Source: Streptomyces sp. NRRL F-5135
Lineage (GTDB): Bacteria > Actinomycetota > Actinomycetes > Streptomycetales > Streptomycetaceae
Length of the DNA: 64,000 nucleotides
Direction: 5' to 3'
Assembly (NCBI RefSeq): GCF_000719775.1
Contig: NZ_JOHR01000014.1
Coordinates: forward strand, 258,209-322,208
Positions 26,134 to 34,127 of the stretch are shown here, piece after piece (position 1 is the stretch's first letter; each line of letters opens with the position of its first letter). The translations under genes were made by a program, and so were the position numbers. Under the pieces are notes generated by a model. That model was not told the origin of the DNA, searched no databases, and was given only the letters and a program-made list of their open reading frames with translations.

Positions 26134-26696
26134 GACGCACTCTCCGCGCGGAGCGTCCATGGGCGCTGGGTCACTTCCACGTAGCCCGTGTGCTCCGGGT
26201 GGTCTCGTACGTGGGTGAACGTCCAGCCCCTCGCGGTCTCGAACAGATCCGACGTGGGGGATTCCGCGCCGCACCGCTTCCCGCCGCCGGTCTCGGCCGT
26301 ACACCGGAAGGTGTGGAGTGTGGGCGGCTCGCCCGTACGGTTCGGCGCGATGGTCCAGTCGACGAATCCGTGGCGGCGCCCCGAGGCCGCCCCGCCGTCA
26401 AGCGTCAGGACGGGACCGAGAGCGGCGGTGAACACGGCGGCGTGCGCGTCGCCACGGCTCCGGGCGTTCTGCCGCGCGTTCTCGGCACGCAGCCGTTCGC
26501 CCGGCGTCAGTGCCCGGACGTGCTCCGGGTCCGCTTCCCACTCCGCCCCGCCGTTGACCGGGCGCAAGGACCAGTACGGGCCGGCGAGCCCGCGGAACTC
26601 CCCCGTTCTGTCACGCCTGGTGTCCACCATCAGCGTTCCGGGGGCCGGAACAGGCCTTGTCCTCTCCCCGTTCAGGGGGACGCTTCCTCCGGACAC
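26130..26696 (-). CDS. Hypothetical protein, DUF7848-like C-terminal domain
   Basis: 188 residues from GTG 26696, which has AGAGGAG five bases upstream. Two parts are visible. Residues about 20-85 (PGTLMVDTRRDRTGEFRG, PYWSLRPVNGGAEWEADP, LTPGERLRAENARQNARSRG) resemble a small stand-alone protein often found near Streptomyces HTH genes. Residues about 105-185 (FVDWTIAPNRTGEPPTLHTFRC with a later Cys and WTFTHVRDHPEHTGYVEV) resemble a DUF7848-type domain. The two look fused here. It heads the coupled three-gene operon and is divergent from the HTH-DUF5753 gene. Function unknown. Confidence 0.65.
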   Translation of the reverse strand: MSGGSVPLNGERTRPVPAPGTLMVDTRRDRTGEFRGLAGPYWSLRPVNGGAEWEADPEHVRALTPGERLRAENARQNARSRGDAHAAVFTAALGPVLTLDGGAASGRRHGFVDWTIAPNRTGEPPTLHTFRCTAETGGGKRCGAESPTSDLFETARGWTFTHVRDHPEHTGYVEVTQRPWTLRAESAS

Positions 26697-26791
26697 AACA
26701 ACTCCTCTCTGTAGCCATTCCACCACCAAGGGTGTTCAGCCTGACGTAGAGTCGAGCCGTCTTCAACGTTCCAGCAACGGAGGGCATCTTG

Positions 26792-27628
26792 GTGAACCGC
26801 AAGGAGTTGAACCCCGAAGCCGGCCCACGAGCGGCCTTCGGCGCACGCCTGCGCAGCGCACGCGAGGCACGCGATTGGTTACAGGACGAGCTGGCCGAGC
26901 TGGTCGGTTACTCGGGCAGACACATCTCAGCAGTGGAAACCGGCCGCAAGCCGCCGACTCTCCGTTTTTCGCGCAGCCTGGATACCGCCCTCGGACTCAC
27001 CGGCACCGCAGAGTCGTTCGAGCGAGCCTGGGGGGAGATCCGGAACGGCAGCCTGTTGGAAGGCTTTCCGGAGTACCTGGCCCAGGAGGCCCGCGCGGCA
27101 GAGATCCGACTGTTCGACGTAGGGGTGATTCCCGGACTGCTCCAGACGCTGGAGTACGCGACAGCCATCGAAGAGGGCCACGTGAAGCGGGGCACGGTCA
27201 CCCCCGGACAAGCTGCTGAGCGGGTCGAGTCCCTGGCGGAACGCCAAGCGGCACTGGTGCGGCGCGTCCCGCCCATGGTGATCGTGGTCCTGGACGAGAG
27301 TTGCATCCGTCGCGTGATCGGAGGCACCGGGGTCATGGAGCGCCAGTTGGCCCATCTGATCGAGTTCGCCGAACGGCCCAACACCGTGCTCCAGTTGGCG
27401 CCCTACACCATGGGTGAGCACCGGCCGTTCAACCGGCTGGTGAACCTGCTGACCCTGCCCGACCGCTCCGTGATGTCCTACGTTGAGTCCCAAACCAACG
27501 GGCACCTGGACAGGGAGATCACTTCCGTACTGCCGCTGGTGAGGTCCTACCATCAGCTACAGGCCGAAGCGCTCTCCCAGGCGCCGTCCGTGGCCGTGAT
27601 CAACGAGGCACGAAAGGGCACCCTGTGA
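26792..27628 (+). CDS. Helix-turn-helix regulator with DUF5753 domain
   Basis: 278 residues. The N-terminal XRE-type helix-turn-helix (about 15-75) reads AAFGARLRSAREARDWLQDELAELVGYSGRHISAVETGRKPP. The C-terminal DUF5753 (about 95-270) includes DVGVIPGLLQTLEYATAI, RRVPPMVIVVLDESCIRRVIGG, MERQLAHLIEFAERPNTVLQLAPYTMGEH and YVESQTNGHL. This is the large Streptomyces family paired with DUF397 proteins (WhiJ/BldB-like systems, antitoxin-like). GTG 26792 was chosen with GGAGGG seven bases upstream. Codon 30 (TGG-TTA-CAG, 26879-26881) is a TTA, so translation should depend on bldA. The DUF397 gene overlaps its end. Confidence 0.9.
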   Translation: MNRKELNPEAGPRAAFGARLRSAREARDWLQDELAELVGYSGRHISAVETGRKPPTLRFSRSLDTALGLTGTAESFERAWGEIRNGSLLEGFPEYLAQEARAAEIRLFDVGVIPGLLQTLEYATAIEEGHVKRGTVTPGQAAERVESLAERQAALVRRVPPMVIVVLDESCIRRVIGGTGVMERQLAHLIEFAERPNTVLQLAPYTMGEHRPFNRLVNLLTLPDRSVMSYVESQTNGHLDREITSVLPLVRSYHQLQAEALSQAPSVAVINEARKGTL

Positions 27629-27840
27629 TGACCGACGCTCCCTCCTTCCTCTGGTTCAAGTCCTCCTACAGCGGCAGTGGCGGTTCCTGCGTCGAGTGGG
27701 CCCCGGCGCACGCGTCCGCCACCGGCATAGTCCCCGTCCGCGACTCGAAGGACCCGCTCGGGCCGGTGCTGACGATCCCCGCCGACGCGTTCGTATCCTT
27801 CGTCGCGGGCGTCAAGGCCGGAGAGTTCGACACCATCTGA
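27625..27840 (+). CDS. DUF397 domain protein
   Basis: 71 residues. FLWFKSSYSGSGGSCVEWAP and VPVRDSKDPLGPVLTIPADAFVSFVAGVK are the complete DUF397 consensus. Start GTG 27625 overlaps the preceding stop as GTGA; ATG 27628 is the immediate alternative. DUF397 proteins pair with the upstream HTH-DUF5753 regulator and are thought to control development or act like toxin-antitoxin pairs. Confidence 0.92.
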   Translation: MMTDAPSFLWFKSSYSGSGGSCVEWAPAHASATGIVPVRDSKDPLGPVLTIPADAFVSFVAGVKAGEFDTI

Positions 27841-27892
27841 CCGTCCGGTCCGGCACCCAGCGGTCCCGAGGCACACCACGACGACGGCAAAC

Positions 27893-27930
27893 GCCCCGCC
27901 ACACCCCCGAGTCGGGAGGTATGGCGGGGC
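27893..27930 (+). terminator. Terminator after DUF397
   Basis: Stem GCCCCGCCA (27893-27901) with TGGCGGGGC (27922-27930), 20-base loop, followed by the T-rich TTGTTCTTGG. One of the few hairpins here with a partial U tract. Confidence 0.75.
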
Positions 27931-28040
27931 TTGTTCTTGGTCACCCGCGTGGAACCGGGCCACATGATGGACGGAATCACCCGCGTCACGTCCGGACCGG
28001 CCCCTGAGCCCCATGCCGGACGCGCCGCCGCCGACTTCGC

Positions 28041-28508
28041 TCAGCCGCGGCTCGCGGCCCTTTCCCTGGACCATGCGGTGGCGTCGGCCCCGTATCGGGC
28101 CAGGAGGCGTGCGAACTGAACCCGCTCCTCCGGTGACCAGGCAGCGGTGATCTCCTCGAACGCCTTTCGCTGTTCAGCGGCGAAGCGGTTGCGTTCGGCC
28201 TCGCCGTGCTCGGTGAGTTCGAGCACGGTGCGGCGTCCATCGGACTGGGACGCCGCCCGGCGCAGCAGCCCGTCGTCTATGCAGGCGGCGACGGTCCGGC
28301 TGGCCACCGGCTGGGCGACGCCCATCTCGGCGGCGAGGCCACCGACGGTCATCTCGCCCGGCGCATCGGCGATCACATTGAGCACGAGGTTGCGGGAGAG
28401 GTCCTTGCTCGAGGCGGGTGCGCGTCGTCGCAGACGTGACAGCGCCGGGCCGATCTGGTCCAGCGCCAGGTCGTCGGGGGACCGCTCGGAGGAAGACGCA
28501 CCGCTCAT
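28041..28508 (-). CDS. MarR family transcriptional regulator
   Basis: 155 residues. The winged-helix core shows DLSRNLVLNVIADAPGEMTVGGLAAEMGVAQPVASRTVAACIDDGLLRRAASQSDGRRTVLELTEHG, the usual MarR helix-turn-helix and wing. The C-terminal helix (AEQRKAFEEITAAWSPEERVQFARLLARYG) is for dimerisation. ATG 28508 was chosen; an upstream in-frame ATG at the 28541 area would add residues QMSDAGLDSRP. It diverges from an amidohydrolase gene with paired direct repeats between them, so it most likely represses that gene and itself. Confidence 0.88.
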   Translation of the reverse strand: MSGASSSERSPDDLALDQIGPALSRLRRRAPASSKDLSRNLVLNVIADAPGEMTVGGLAAEMGVAQPVASRTVAACIDDGLLRRAASQSDGRRTVLELTEHGEAERNRFAAEQRKAFEEITAAWSPEERVQFARLLARYGADATAWSRERAASRG

Positions 28509-28527
28509 GGGCCTTGAGTCTAGGCCC

Positions 28528-28582
28528 GCATCCGACATTTGCATACCCGCCCACAAATACATAGCATCCGATATGTAAATGC
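28528..28582. promoter_or_regulatory. Direct-repeat operator candidate (MarR/amidohydrolase)
   Basis: GCATCCGACATTTGCAT (28528-28544) and GCATCCGATATGTAAATGC (28564-28582) share GCATCCGAyAT and lie 36 bases apart in an AT-rich stretch between the divergent starts. ATTTGCAT and ATGTAAAT are also inverted relative to one another. Best read as two MarR binding sites covering both promoters; inferred from position and repetition. Confidence 0.6.
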
Positions 28583-28611
28583 GAACGAGCAAGGAAACGA
28601 GGCGGACTGCC

Positions 28612-29826
28612 ATGGCACTCACCGCGATCACCAACGCCCGGGTTTTCGACGGGGAGAAGACGGTCGGCGTGCAGACCGTGGTCATCGACGGCGGGAGGAT
28701 CGCCCGCGTCGGCGGCGACGCTCCCCGGGGCAGTGAGATCGTCGACGGCAGCGGCGCCACACTGCTACCGGGACTCATCGACGCCCATGTTCACTCCGCC
28801 CCGGGTTCCCTGGCGCTCGCCCTGCGGTTCGGGGTGACGACGGAGCTGGAGATGCAGGGGATGAACACCCGGGAGAACCGGGCACTCATCACCGACGACG
28901 ACACCGTGGCCGACGTGCGCTCCGCCGGCTTCGGCATCACACCGCCCGGCGGCCACCCGAGCGAGCTGATGCCCGAGGGATTCCGGCCGAAGTGGGACCT
29001 CCCGCCGGTGATGCCTCTGATGCCGTTCTCCACCACACCGGAGGAAGCGGCCGCATTCGTGCCCCAACTCCTCGCGCGGGGGTCCGATTTCATCAAGTTC
29101 ATGATCGACGACGGCAGCGTGGAGGGGCACCCCGGGCTGCCGTCGCTCGACCAGGCCACCGTGAACGCCGGTGTGGCGGAAGCCAAGAAGTACGGGGCCC
29201 TCACCGTGGCCCACGCGCTGACCGTGGAGGCCACCAGGATGGCCGTCGAAGCCGGCGTCGACGGCGTCACCCACGTGTTCATGGACCAGCCGCACACCGC
29301 CGAGATCATCAGCCTCATCAAGGACGCGGGCATGTTCGTCGTTCCCTGCATCAGCCTCAACGCCTCGATGATGGGGATCACCGGCAGCGAACTCGCCGAC
29401 GACCCCCGGGTCGCCGCACGCCTCGACAGCGAGTGGGACCGGGCCCTGCGGTCCAGCTACAACCGCTACCCGCAGGGCAAGCTCGACGACGTGTACGACA
29501 CGGTGCGCGCCCTGGACGCCGCAGGCGTCGACGTGCTGGCCGGCACCGACGTTTCCATGCCCGAGACGTTCTTCGGGGGCCTGGCACACGGGGCGAGCCT
29601 GCACCACGAACTGCAGTACCTCGTGGCAGCCGGTCTCACCCCCTCACGGGCCTTGCGCGCGGCCACGGCGACCACGGCCCGCCGCTTCCGCCTCAGTGAC
29701 CGGGGCCGCGTCGCCGAGGGACTCCGCGCCGACCTCCTGCTGGTCGACGGCGACCCGACCGGCGACATCAGCGACACTCTCAACACTCGGGCCGTCTGGC
29801 GCCGCGGCACCCGCCTGGCGGACTGA
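28612..29826 (+). CDS. Amidohydrolase (imidazolonepropionase-like)
   Basis: 404 residues. ITNARVFDGEKTVGVQTVVIDGGRIARVG is the N-terminal beta-sandwich, and LLPGLIDAHVHSAPG holds the HxH metal site. SDFIKFMIDDGS provides the probable carboxylated lysine, VAHALTVEATRMAVEAGVDGVTHVF the histidines and LAGTDVSMP the catalytic Asp. It belongs to the large amidohydrolase group acting on cyclic amides, peptides or carbamates such as prolidase-like and xenobiotic hydrolases; the substrate is unknown. ATG 28612 fits the domain start; ATG 28579 lacks an RBS. Control by the divergent MarR regulator suggests an aromatic or drug-like inducer. Confidence 0.87.
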   Translation: MALTAITNARVFDGEKTVGVQTVVIDGGRIARVGGDAPRGSEIVDGSGATLLPGLIDAHVHSAPGSLALALRFGVTTELEMQGMNTRENRALITDDDTVADVRSAGFGITPPGGHPSELMPEGFRPKWDLPPVMPLMPFSTTPEEAAAFVPQLLARGSDFIKFMIDDGSVEGHPGLPSLDQATVNAGVAEAKKYGALTVAHALTVEATRMAVEAGVDGVTHVFMDQPHTAEIISLIKDAGMFVVPCISLNASMMGITGSELADDPRVAARLDSEWDRALRSSYNRYPQGKLDDVYDTVRALDAAGVDVLAGTDVSMPETFFGGLAHGASLHHELQYLVAAGLTPSRALRAATATTARRFRLSDRGRVAEGLRADLLLVDGDPTGDISDTLNTRAVWRRGTRLAD

Positions 29827-29931
29827 CCGCGGTCCGTCGTCGAGCCGGGCGGGACCGGCCTCCCGTCCGGGACTCCCGCCCGGCGCGGGACCGCGCGAGC
29901 GGGGTGACTTCACCGCAGGCGAGTGCCGTAC

Positions 29932-29968
29932 GACAATTACGGATAGATCATCCTATATTTTCCGTGCG
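29932..29968 (+). promoter_or_regulatory. Promoter of the deacetylase gene, probably leaderless
   Basis: CGACAA/GACAAT at 29931-29937 and TATATT at 29954-29959 have a 16-base spacer, and the GTG start lies eight bases after the -10 box. Transcription would begin at or next to the start codon, giving a leaderless mRNA. GGATAGATCATCC between the boxes is a partial dyad that could bind a regulator. Confidence 0.5.
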
Positions 29969-30828
29969 TGATTACCTTCGCGCGCACGCTCGCCCTCGCC
30001 GCCGTCGTCCTCGGTACCACCGCCCTCGCGGGATGCGGCGGCACCGGCAAGCCCGGACCGCACGCCGTCTCCGGCTCCCCCGCCGTCCATCACTCCGCCG
30101 GCGCCCATGGCTCCGGAGCCGCGCGGCGGCCGCCGACCCTGGCGCCCACGCGCGGCGGTCTCACCCCCGTCTTCAAACGTGGCGACCCGGCCGCGGGCAG
30201 GACCGTGGCCCTCACGTTCGACGCCGACATGACAGCGGGCCAGGGGAAGCGGGCGGCGGGCGGGGAACGGTTCGACAACCCCTCGCTGATCACCCTGCTC
30301 CGGCGGCTCGAAGTCCCCTCGACCGTGTTCATGACGGGACGCTGGGCCGAGGAGTACCCGACCCAGGCACACGCGATCGGCAACGACCCGCTGTTCGAGA
30401 TCGCCAACCACTCCTACAGCCACTACGCGTTCACCGACGACTGCTACGGGCTGCCGCGGATCGGCGCGGAGCGGATGGCCTCCGACGTCCGGCGGGCGTT
30501 CGACGCGTTCCGGAAGGCGGGGGCGACCAACGTGGTGCCGTACTTCCGTTTCCCCGGCGGCTGTTACGACAAGACCGCGCTGCGGGCCCTCGCCCCGGAG
30601 AAGGTCACGGCGGTCCAGTGGGACGTCGTCAGCGGGGACGCCTTCGCGACGGACCCGGACGCCGTCGCCCAGCAGGTCCTGGACGGGGTGAAGCCCGGCT
30701 CGCTGGTGGTGATGCACTGCACGCGCAGTGCGGCTCCGGTGACGGCCGAGGCGGTCGAGCGCATCGTGCCGGAGCTGCGGGAGCGCGGCTATCGCTTCGT
30801 CAAGGTCTCGGAGCTGATGAGGCACTGA
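29968..30828 (+). CDS. Polysaccharide deacetylase (NodB/CE4) lipoprotein
   Basis: 286 residues. The N-terminus ITFARTLALAAVVLGTTALAGCGG is a lipoprotein signal with lipobox LAGC. A 35-residue Ser/Gly/His-rich tether follows. The CE4 domain has VALTFDADM (catalytic Asp and metal Asp), NHSYSH (metal His pair), RFPGGCYD and VQWDVVSGDAF, and ends near VVMHCTRS with the catalytic His. Such enzymes deacetylate peptidoglycan, chitin oligomers or xylan at the cell surface. TFDADM rather than TFDDG is the variant seen in several actinobacterial members. The GTG start is likely leaderless. Confidence 0.9.
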   Translation: MITFARTLALAAVVLGTTALAGCGGTGKPGPHAVSGSPAVHHSAGAHGSGAARRPPTLAPTRGGLTPVFKRGDPAAGRTVALTFDADMTAGQGKRAAGGERFDNPSLITLLRRLEVPSTVFMTGRWAEEYPTQAHAIGNDPLFEIANHSYSHYAFTDDCYGLPRIGAERMASDVRRAFDAFRKAGATNVVPYFRFPGGCYDKTALRALAPEKVTAVQWDVVSGDAFATDPDAVAQQVLDGVKPGSLVVMHCTRSAAPVTAEAVERIVPELRERGYRFVKVSELMRH

Positions 30829-30963
30829 GGCGTTCCGGGCACGGGCCCGGTCGATGCGGGTTCGCCGCGAGGCCGGTCCACGGACGGCACCGGACCGGTC
30901 CACGTACGGCGCCGGATCGTTCAGCCGCCTGCGCCGGGACCGCGAGGGTGCCGACCGGGTCGC

Positions 30964-31836
30964 TCAGCGGGCTCCCGCAGGGGCACGGAGCTGTTCGGCC
31001 AGCCGCTCGAGTTCGGCCGCCGTGGCAGGCGAGAGGTCGTTGAGTCCGCTGTGTACGGCCGTCGGGCTCTTCAGGAAGCGCCGGAGCACGGTCACGAGGA
31101 GCCCTTGCGGCAGAGCCCGCAACGCGGCGAACGCGTGAGGTACCGGCGGCGTCTCCATCGCGGCGAGGTTCTGCCGTATGAGGTGGAGCATGGCGCGGAC
31201 CGCGTCGGGGTCGTCGGCCAGCACCAGCGGGCCGCCCGCCGCGTGCACCGCCTGCCCGAGCGGGACCTCGAACGCGGCGTGCGTCCTGAGCCAGGCATCC
31301 ATCCGCGGTTCGGCCTTGGCGTTGATCCCGGCGGTACGGAAGGTCTCCACGATCCGTTCCAGTCGCGGGGTGGCGCGGCCGTCGGGCTCGCCGACCGGCG
31401 TCGCGACCCGGCGGGTGATGGAATTGCTCTTGCGGTAGCGGACCACGTCACCGTCCATCGTGCCGCCCGTCGCGGGGAAGCCGAGCAGCACCCGCTCCTG
31501 GCCGAGCACCGCACCCAGTGTCTCCGGGCCGGCTGCCCAGTTGAGCAGGAACAGCACGTCACCTCGGACACCGGCGAGTGATTCCAGCACCGCGTCCACC
31601 TGGTGGGTGCGGACGAAGACGGTGATCAGGTCGTACCCGCCGTCCGGGTGCTCGACCACCGGTACCGGCACCCGCTTGACAGCTGGGCCGTCTTCCTCGG
31701 CGAGCCGCACTCCGTGCCGGCGCAGGGCGGTCAGGCGCTCGCCCCGGGCGAGGAGCGAGACGTCGTGGCCGGCCTCGTGCATGCGGGCGGCGAACAGGCT
31801 GCCGCAAACCCCGGCGCCGTACACGAGCAGCTTCAT
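30964..31836 (-). CDS. 2-dehydropantoate 2-reductase-like oxidoreductase
   Basis: 290 residues. KLLVYGAGVCGSLFAARMHEAGHDVSLLARGERLTALRRHGVRL is the NADPH-binding Rossmann start of the PanE/ApbA family. KSNSITRR and the C-terminal helical domain (LRTHAAFEVPLGQAVHAAGG) follow. The usual catalytic Lys/Asn/Ser pattern is only partly clear, so it may reduce another 2-oxo acid or lactone rather than ketopantoate. ATG 31836 is divergent from a TetR gene, with ACGTTCGTTT repeats between, so its expression is likely TetR-controlled and not housekeeping. Confidence 0.8.
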   Translation of the reverse strand: MKLLVYGAGVCGSLFAARMHEAGHDVSLLARGERLTALRRHGVRLAEEDGPAVKRVPVPVVEHPDGGYDLITVFVRTHQVDAVLESLAGVRGDVLFLLNWAAGPETLGAVLGQERVLLGFPATGGTMDGDVVRYRKSNSITRRVATPVGEPDGRATPRLERIVETFRTAGINAKAEPRMDAWLRTHAAFEVPLGQAVHAAGGPLVLADDPDAVRAMLHLIRQNLAAMETPPVPHAFAALRALPQGLLVTVLRRFLKSPTAVHSGLNDLSPATAAELERLAEQLRAPAGAR

Positions 31837-31852
31837 GACAGCCCTCTTTCAC

Positions 31853-31898
31853 ACGTTCGTTTTACTCATACGTTCGTTTCATTCAAACATATGTAGAG
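31853..31898. promoter_or_regulatory. TetR operator candidate
   Basis: ACGTTCGTTT occurs at 31853-31862 and 31870-31879, a 17-base period, followed by AACATATG. The stretch is AT-rich and separates the divergent reductase (31836) and TetR (31907) starts. Likely the TetR-binding site overlapping both promoters. Confidence 0.6.
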
Positions 31899-31906
31899 TC
31901 CCTCGT

Positions 31907-32536
31907 GTGGCGACCCCAGACACCCGCACCCAGATCCTCGACGCGGCCGAGCACCTCTTCGCCGAGCACGGATACCGCGGCACCTCGGTCCGCGCGATCA
32001 CCAAACTCGCCGGAGCGAACCTGGCCGCCGTCGGCTACCACTTCGGCTCGAAGGCGGAGCTGATGGCCGCGGTCGCCCGCCGCGTGATCGAGCCCATCAA
32101 CGCTGCCCAGTGCGCCGGGCTCGACAAACTGCTCGCCCAGACCCCCGACCCACCGGTCGGCGAACTGGTGGAGGCGTTCGCGGGGCCGCTGTTCGACGAG
32201 ATGCCGGCCGGCGACGAGGGCGGCGCCCGGACCTCCCGGCTGATCGTGACGATCCTCAGCGACCCGGCCGAGGAGGCACGCAGCTGGACCGGCCCGGCCG
32301 AGGACTCGGTCCGCGAGCGCTACCTCGCAGCCTTCGCGCGCGTACTGCCCGGCCTTTCCCCGGAGGAGCTGGCGTTCCGGATGCGGGGGATTCTTGCCGT
32401 GACGGCCGTCGACCGCCTCGAGGTCCACCAGCAGCCCTCCCCCGGCTGCGTGTCCCCGGTAGCGGGCGAGGCGGCCCGGCGATGGGCGATCACGTTCCTG
32501 ACGGCAGCGATGAGTGCGCCACCGACCCAAACCTGA
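31907..32536 (+). CDS. TetR family transcriptional regulator
   Basis: 209 residues. The N-terminal helix-turn-helix is textbook TetR: RTQILDAAEHLFAEHGYRGTSVRAITKLAGANLAAVGYHFGSKAELMAAVARR. The C-terminal ligand domain (about 70-205) is helical with EEARSWTGPAEDSVRERYLAAFARVLPG and RMRGILAVTAVDRLEV, the pattern of the TetR_C subgroup seen in CerR/DUF1956-like members. GTG 31907 was chosen because the conserved TRTQILDAAE then lies at residue 6. It is divergent from the 2-dehydropantoate-reductase-like gene and probably regulates it. Confidence 0.9.
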   Translation: MATPDTRTQILDAAEHLFAEHGYRGTSVRAITKLAGANLAAVGYHFGSKAELMAAVARRVIEPINAAQCAGLDKLLAQTPDPPVGELVEAFAGPLFDEMPAGDEGGARTSRLIVTILSDPAEEARSWTGPAEDSVRERYLAAFARVLPGLSPEELAFRMRGILAVTAVDRLEVHQQPSPGCVSPVAGEAARRWAITFLTAAMSAPPTQT

Positions 32537-32781
32537 CGACCCAGGACAGACGCCCATCCTGTTCGGCCAGGAACTGGCCTGGGAGGGGCGTACCACGAGC
32601 GGAGCCGACACCGCGCACTCTGCCACTCCTTCGGGACCGGTTCGTGCGAACCGCTGCCCGGTCTGCCTGGCCGCTGATCTACTGGTCCCGAGGGGCTTGA
32701 TTCGACGGCGGCTCCCCCCACAGTGGTGAACAGGGCGGGAATCGCCCGTGCCGTGGCCACAAGTCCGCCAGAAGGAGGAGC

Positions 32782-33252
32782 ATGACAGCGATAGGTGACC
32801 CGCGGGTGGTCGAAGCGATGTGGCGGGCGACGGACCTGACGCGGGCCTACCTCGCCCAGGACCGCGTCCAGGTCGCGGCCTGCCTCACGGACCTGGACAC
32901 CGACCGGCTGGAGCACGTGCTGGCCTGGCTGCTCCTCGACCGCGACGGGCTCTTCGACATGCTGGGGGAACCGTCCATGGCGGTAGGGGAGATCGACACG
33001 GTGGCGGCTCTGGCACCGCCGGAGATCGAGTTCGCGACGACGACGGCCCTGCGCCGGGTCGCCGCGAAGGAGACGGGGCTCCTCCACGCGGTGAAGGGCT
33101 TGGCACTGCTGGAACAGATCCACGCCGTCGCGATCTGCACCGTGGTCATGCTGCTCGGCGCACTCGGCCGCGTCACCGCCCTGGAGAAGCTCGACGCGGA
33201 GACCGTGGAGTTCGAGCGGATGGGCCACCCCAGGCCCTACACGATCACCTGA
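32782..33252 (+). CDS. Hypothetical protein
   Basis: 156 residues, soluble, helical and slightly acidic, with GAAGGAGG directly before ATG 32782. ATDLTRAYLAQDRVQVAACLTDLDTDRLEHVLAWLLLDRDGLFDMLG suggests helical repeats. Residues about 110-132 (LEQIHAVAICTVVMLLGAL) are hydrophobic and could be a buried helix. I recognise no family. The 245 bases before it hold no further gene that I can support. Confidence 0.6.
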   Translation: MTAIGDPRVVEAMWRATDLTRAYLAQDRVQVAACLTDLDTDRLEHVLAWLLLDRDGLFDMLGEPSMAVGEIDTVAALAPPEIEFATTTALRRVAAKETGLLHAVKGLALLEQIHAVAICTVVMLLGALGRVTALEKLDAETVEFERMGHPRPYTIT

Positions 33253-33458
33253 CCGCACAGGCCGCGCTATCCGCCACGGCCGGACGCAGCCGTGGCCCTG
33301 CGGGCCGGCCCCGGCCCTGCTCCGGGTCGGCGCCCGGGACGAATCGTCTGCGACGAGTACGCCCTGTCCGCCGGTACCAGGTCGGGGCAGGTGCGGGGCC
33401 GTTCGCCCGCCCGCCGCGTGGTGGGCCTCGGCACGTTCGGCCCCGGGCCCCGGCGTGT

Positions 33459-34127
33459 TCAGCCCCGGCGTGCCGCCACCGCGCAGGCCAGCGCGCCCGC
33501 CCCGGCCGCCACCAGCGCGGACAGGACGAGCTGCGTCCCCGGTATCCCGACCGTGCCCGTCAGCGATCCCCTCACCAGCCCGCTGACCGCCGACCGCGCC
33601 GGCGAGCCGACGGCCACCAGTGCCAGCAGCGCCACCACCGCGTTCGCCGCGATGCCCCGGCCCCGGGCGTTCACCAGCGGTCTGCTGCACAGCGCCCCGG
33701 CGGCCGCGCCGAGCAGCAGGCAGACCACGGCGGCGACCAGCCCCGCGGTCCCGGCGGACAGCGGGGGAACCCGCACCGTGTAGTCCGCGTTCACCGGTCG
33801 GCTGACCATGGACACGACCACCGTGCCCAGCACACCCAGCCCGCAGGCGAAGAGGGTGGCGGTCAGCAGAGCCGCCAGATGGGCCCGGTACGACCCGCTC
33901 GCGGCGGCCACGACGGCGCGCGCGGCGGCCGGTTCCTGGGTCACGCAGATCCGGACCAGCCAGGCGGTGACGGGGAGCAGCGCAGCCGCCGCGTAGCCGA
34001 GGGCGTCCAGGACGGGCTGTCCGGCCTGGACGCCGACGACGAGGAAGATCCCGTACATGAGGACCGGGGGCAGCCAGCGCTGGGACCGCAGCAGCATGGC
34101 GGACTGGTAGCCGAGCAGGGCCGTCAT
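33459..34127 (-). CDS. Membrane component of an ABC exporter
   Basis: 222 residues with six predicted membrane segments, including WLPPVLMYGIFLVVGVQA, VLDALGYAAAALLPVTAWLV, LLTATLFACGLGVLGTVVVSM, AGLVAAVVCLLLGAAAGAL, IAANAVVALLALVAVG and LVLSALVAAGAGALACAVA. ATG 34127 overlaps the stop of the upstream ATP-binding gene as ATGA, so the two are made in equal amounts and form one transporter. The substrate is unknown. RICVTQEPAAARAVVAAASGSYRAHLAALL in a cytoplasmic loop probably contacts the ATPase. Confidence 0.83.
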   Translation of the reverse strand: MTALLGYQSAMLLRSQRWLPPVLMYGIFLVVGVQAGQPVLDALGYAAAALLPVTAWLVRICVTQEPAAARAVVAAASGSYRAHLAALLTATLFACGLGVLGTVVVSMVSRPVNADYTVRVPPLSAGTAGLVAAVVCLLLGAAAGALCSRPLVNARGRGIAANAVVALLALVAVGSPARSAVSGLVRGSLTGTVGIPGTQLVLSALVAAGAGALACAVAARRG

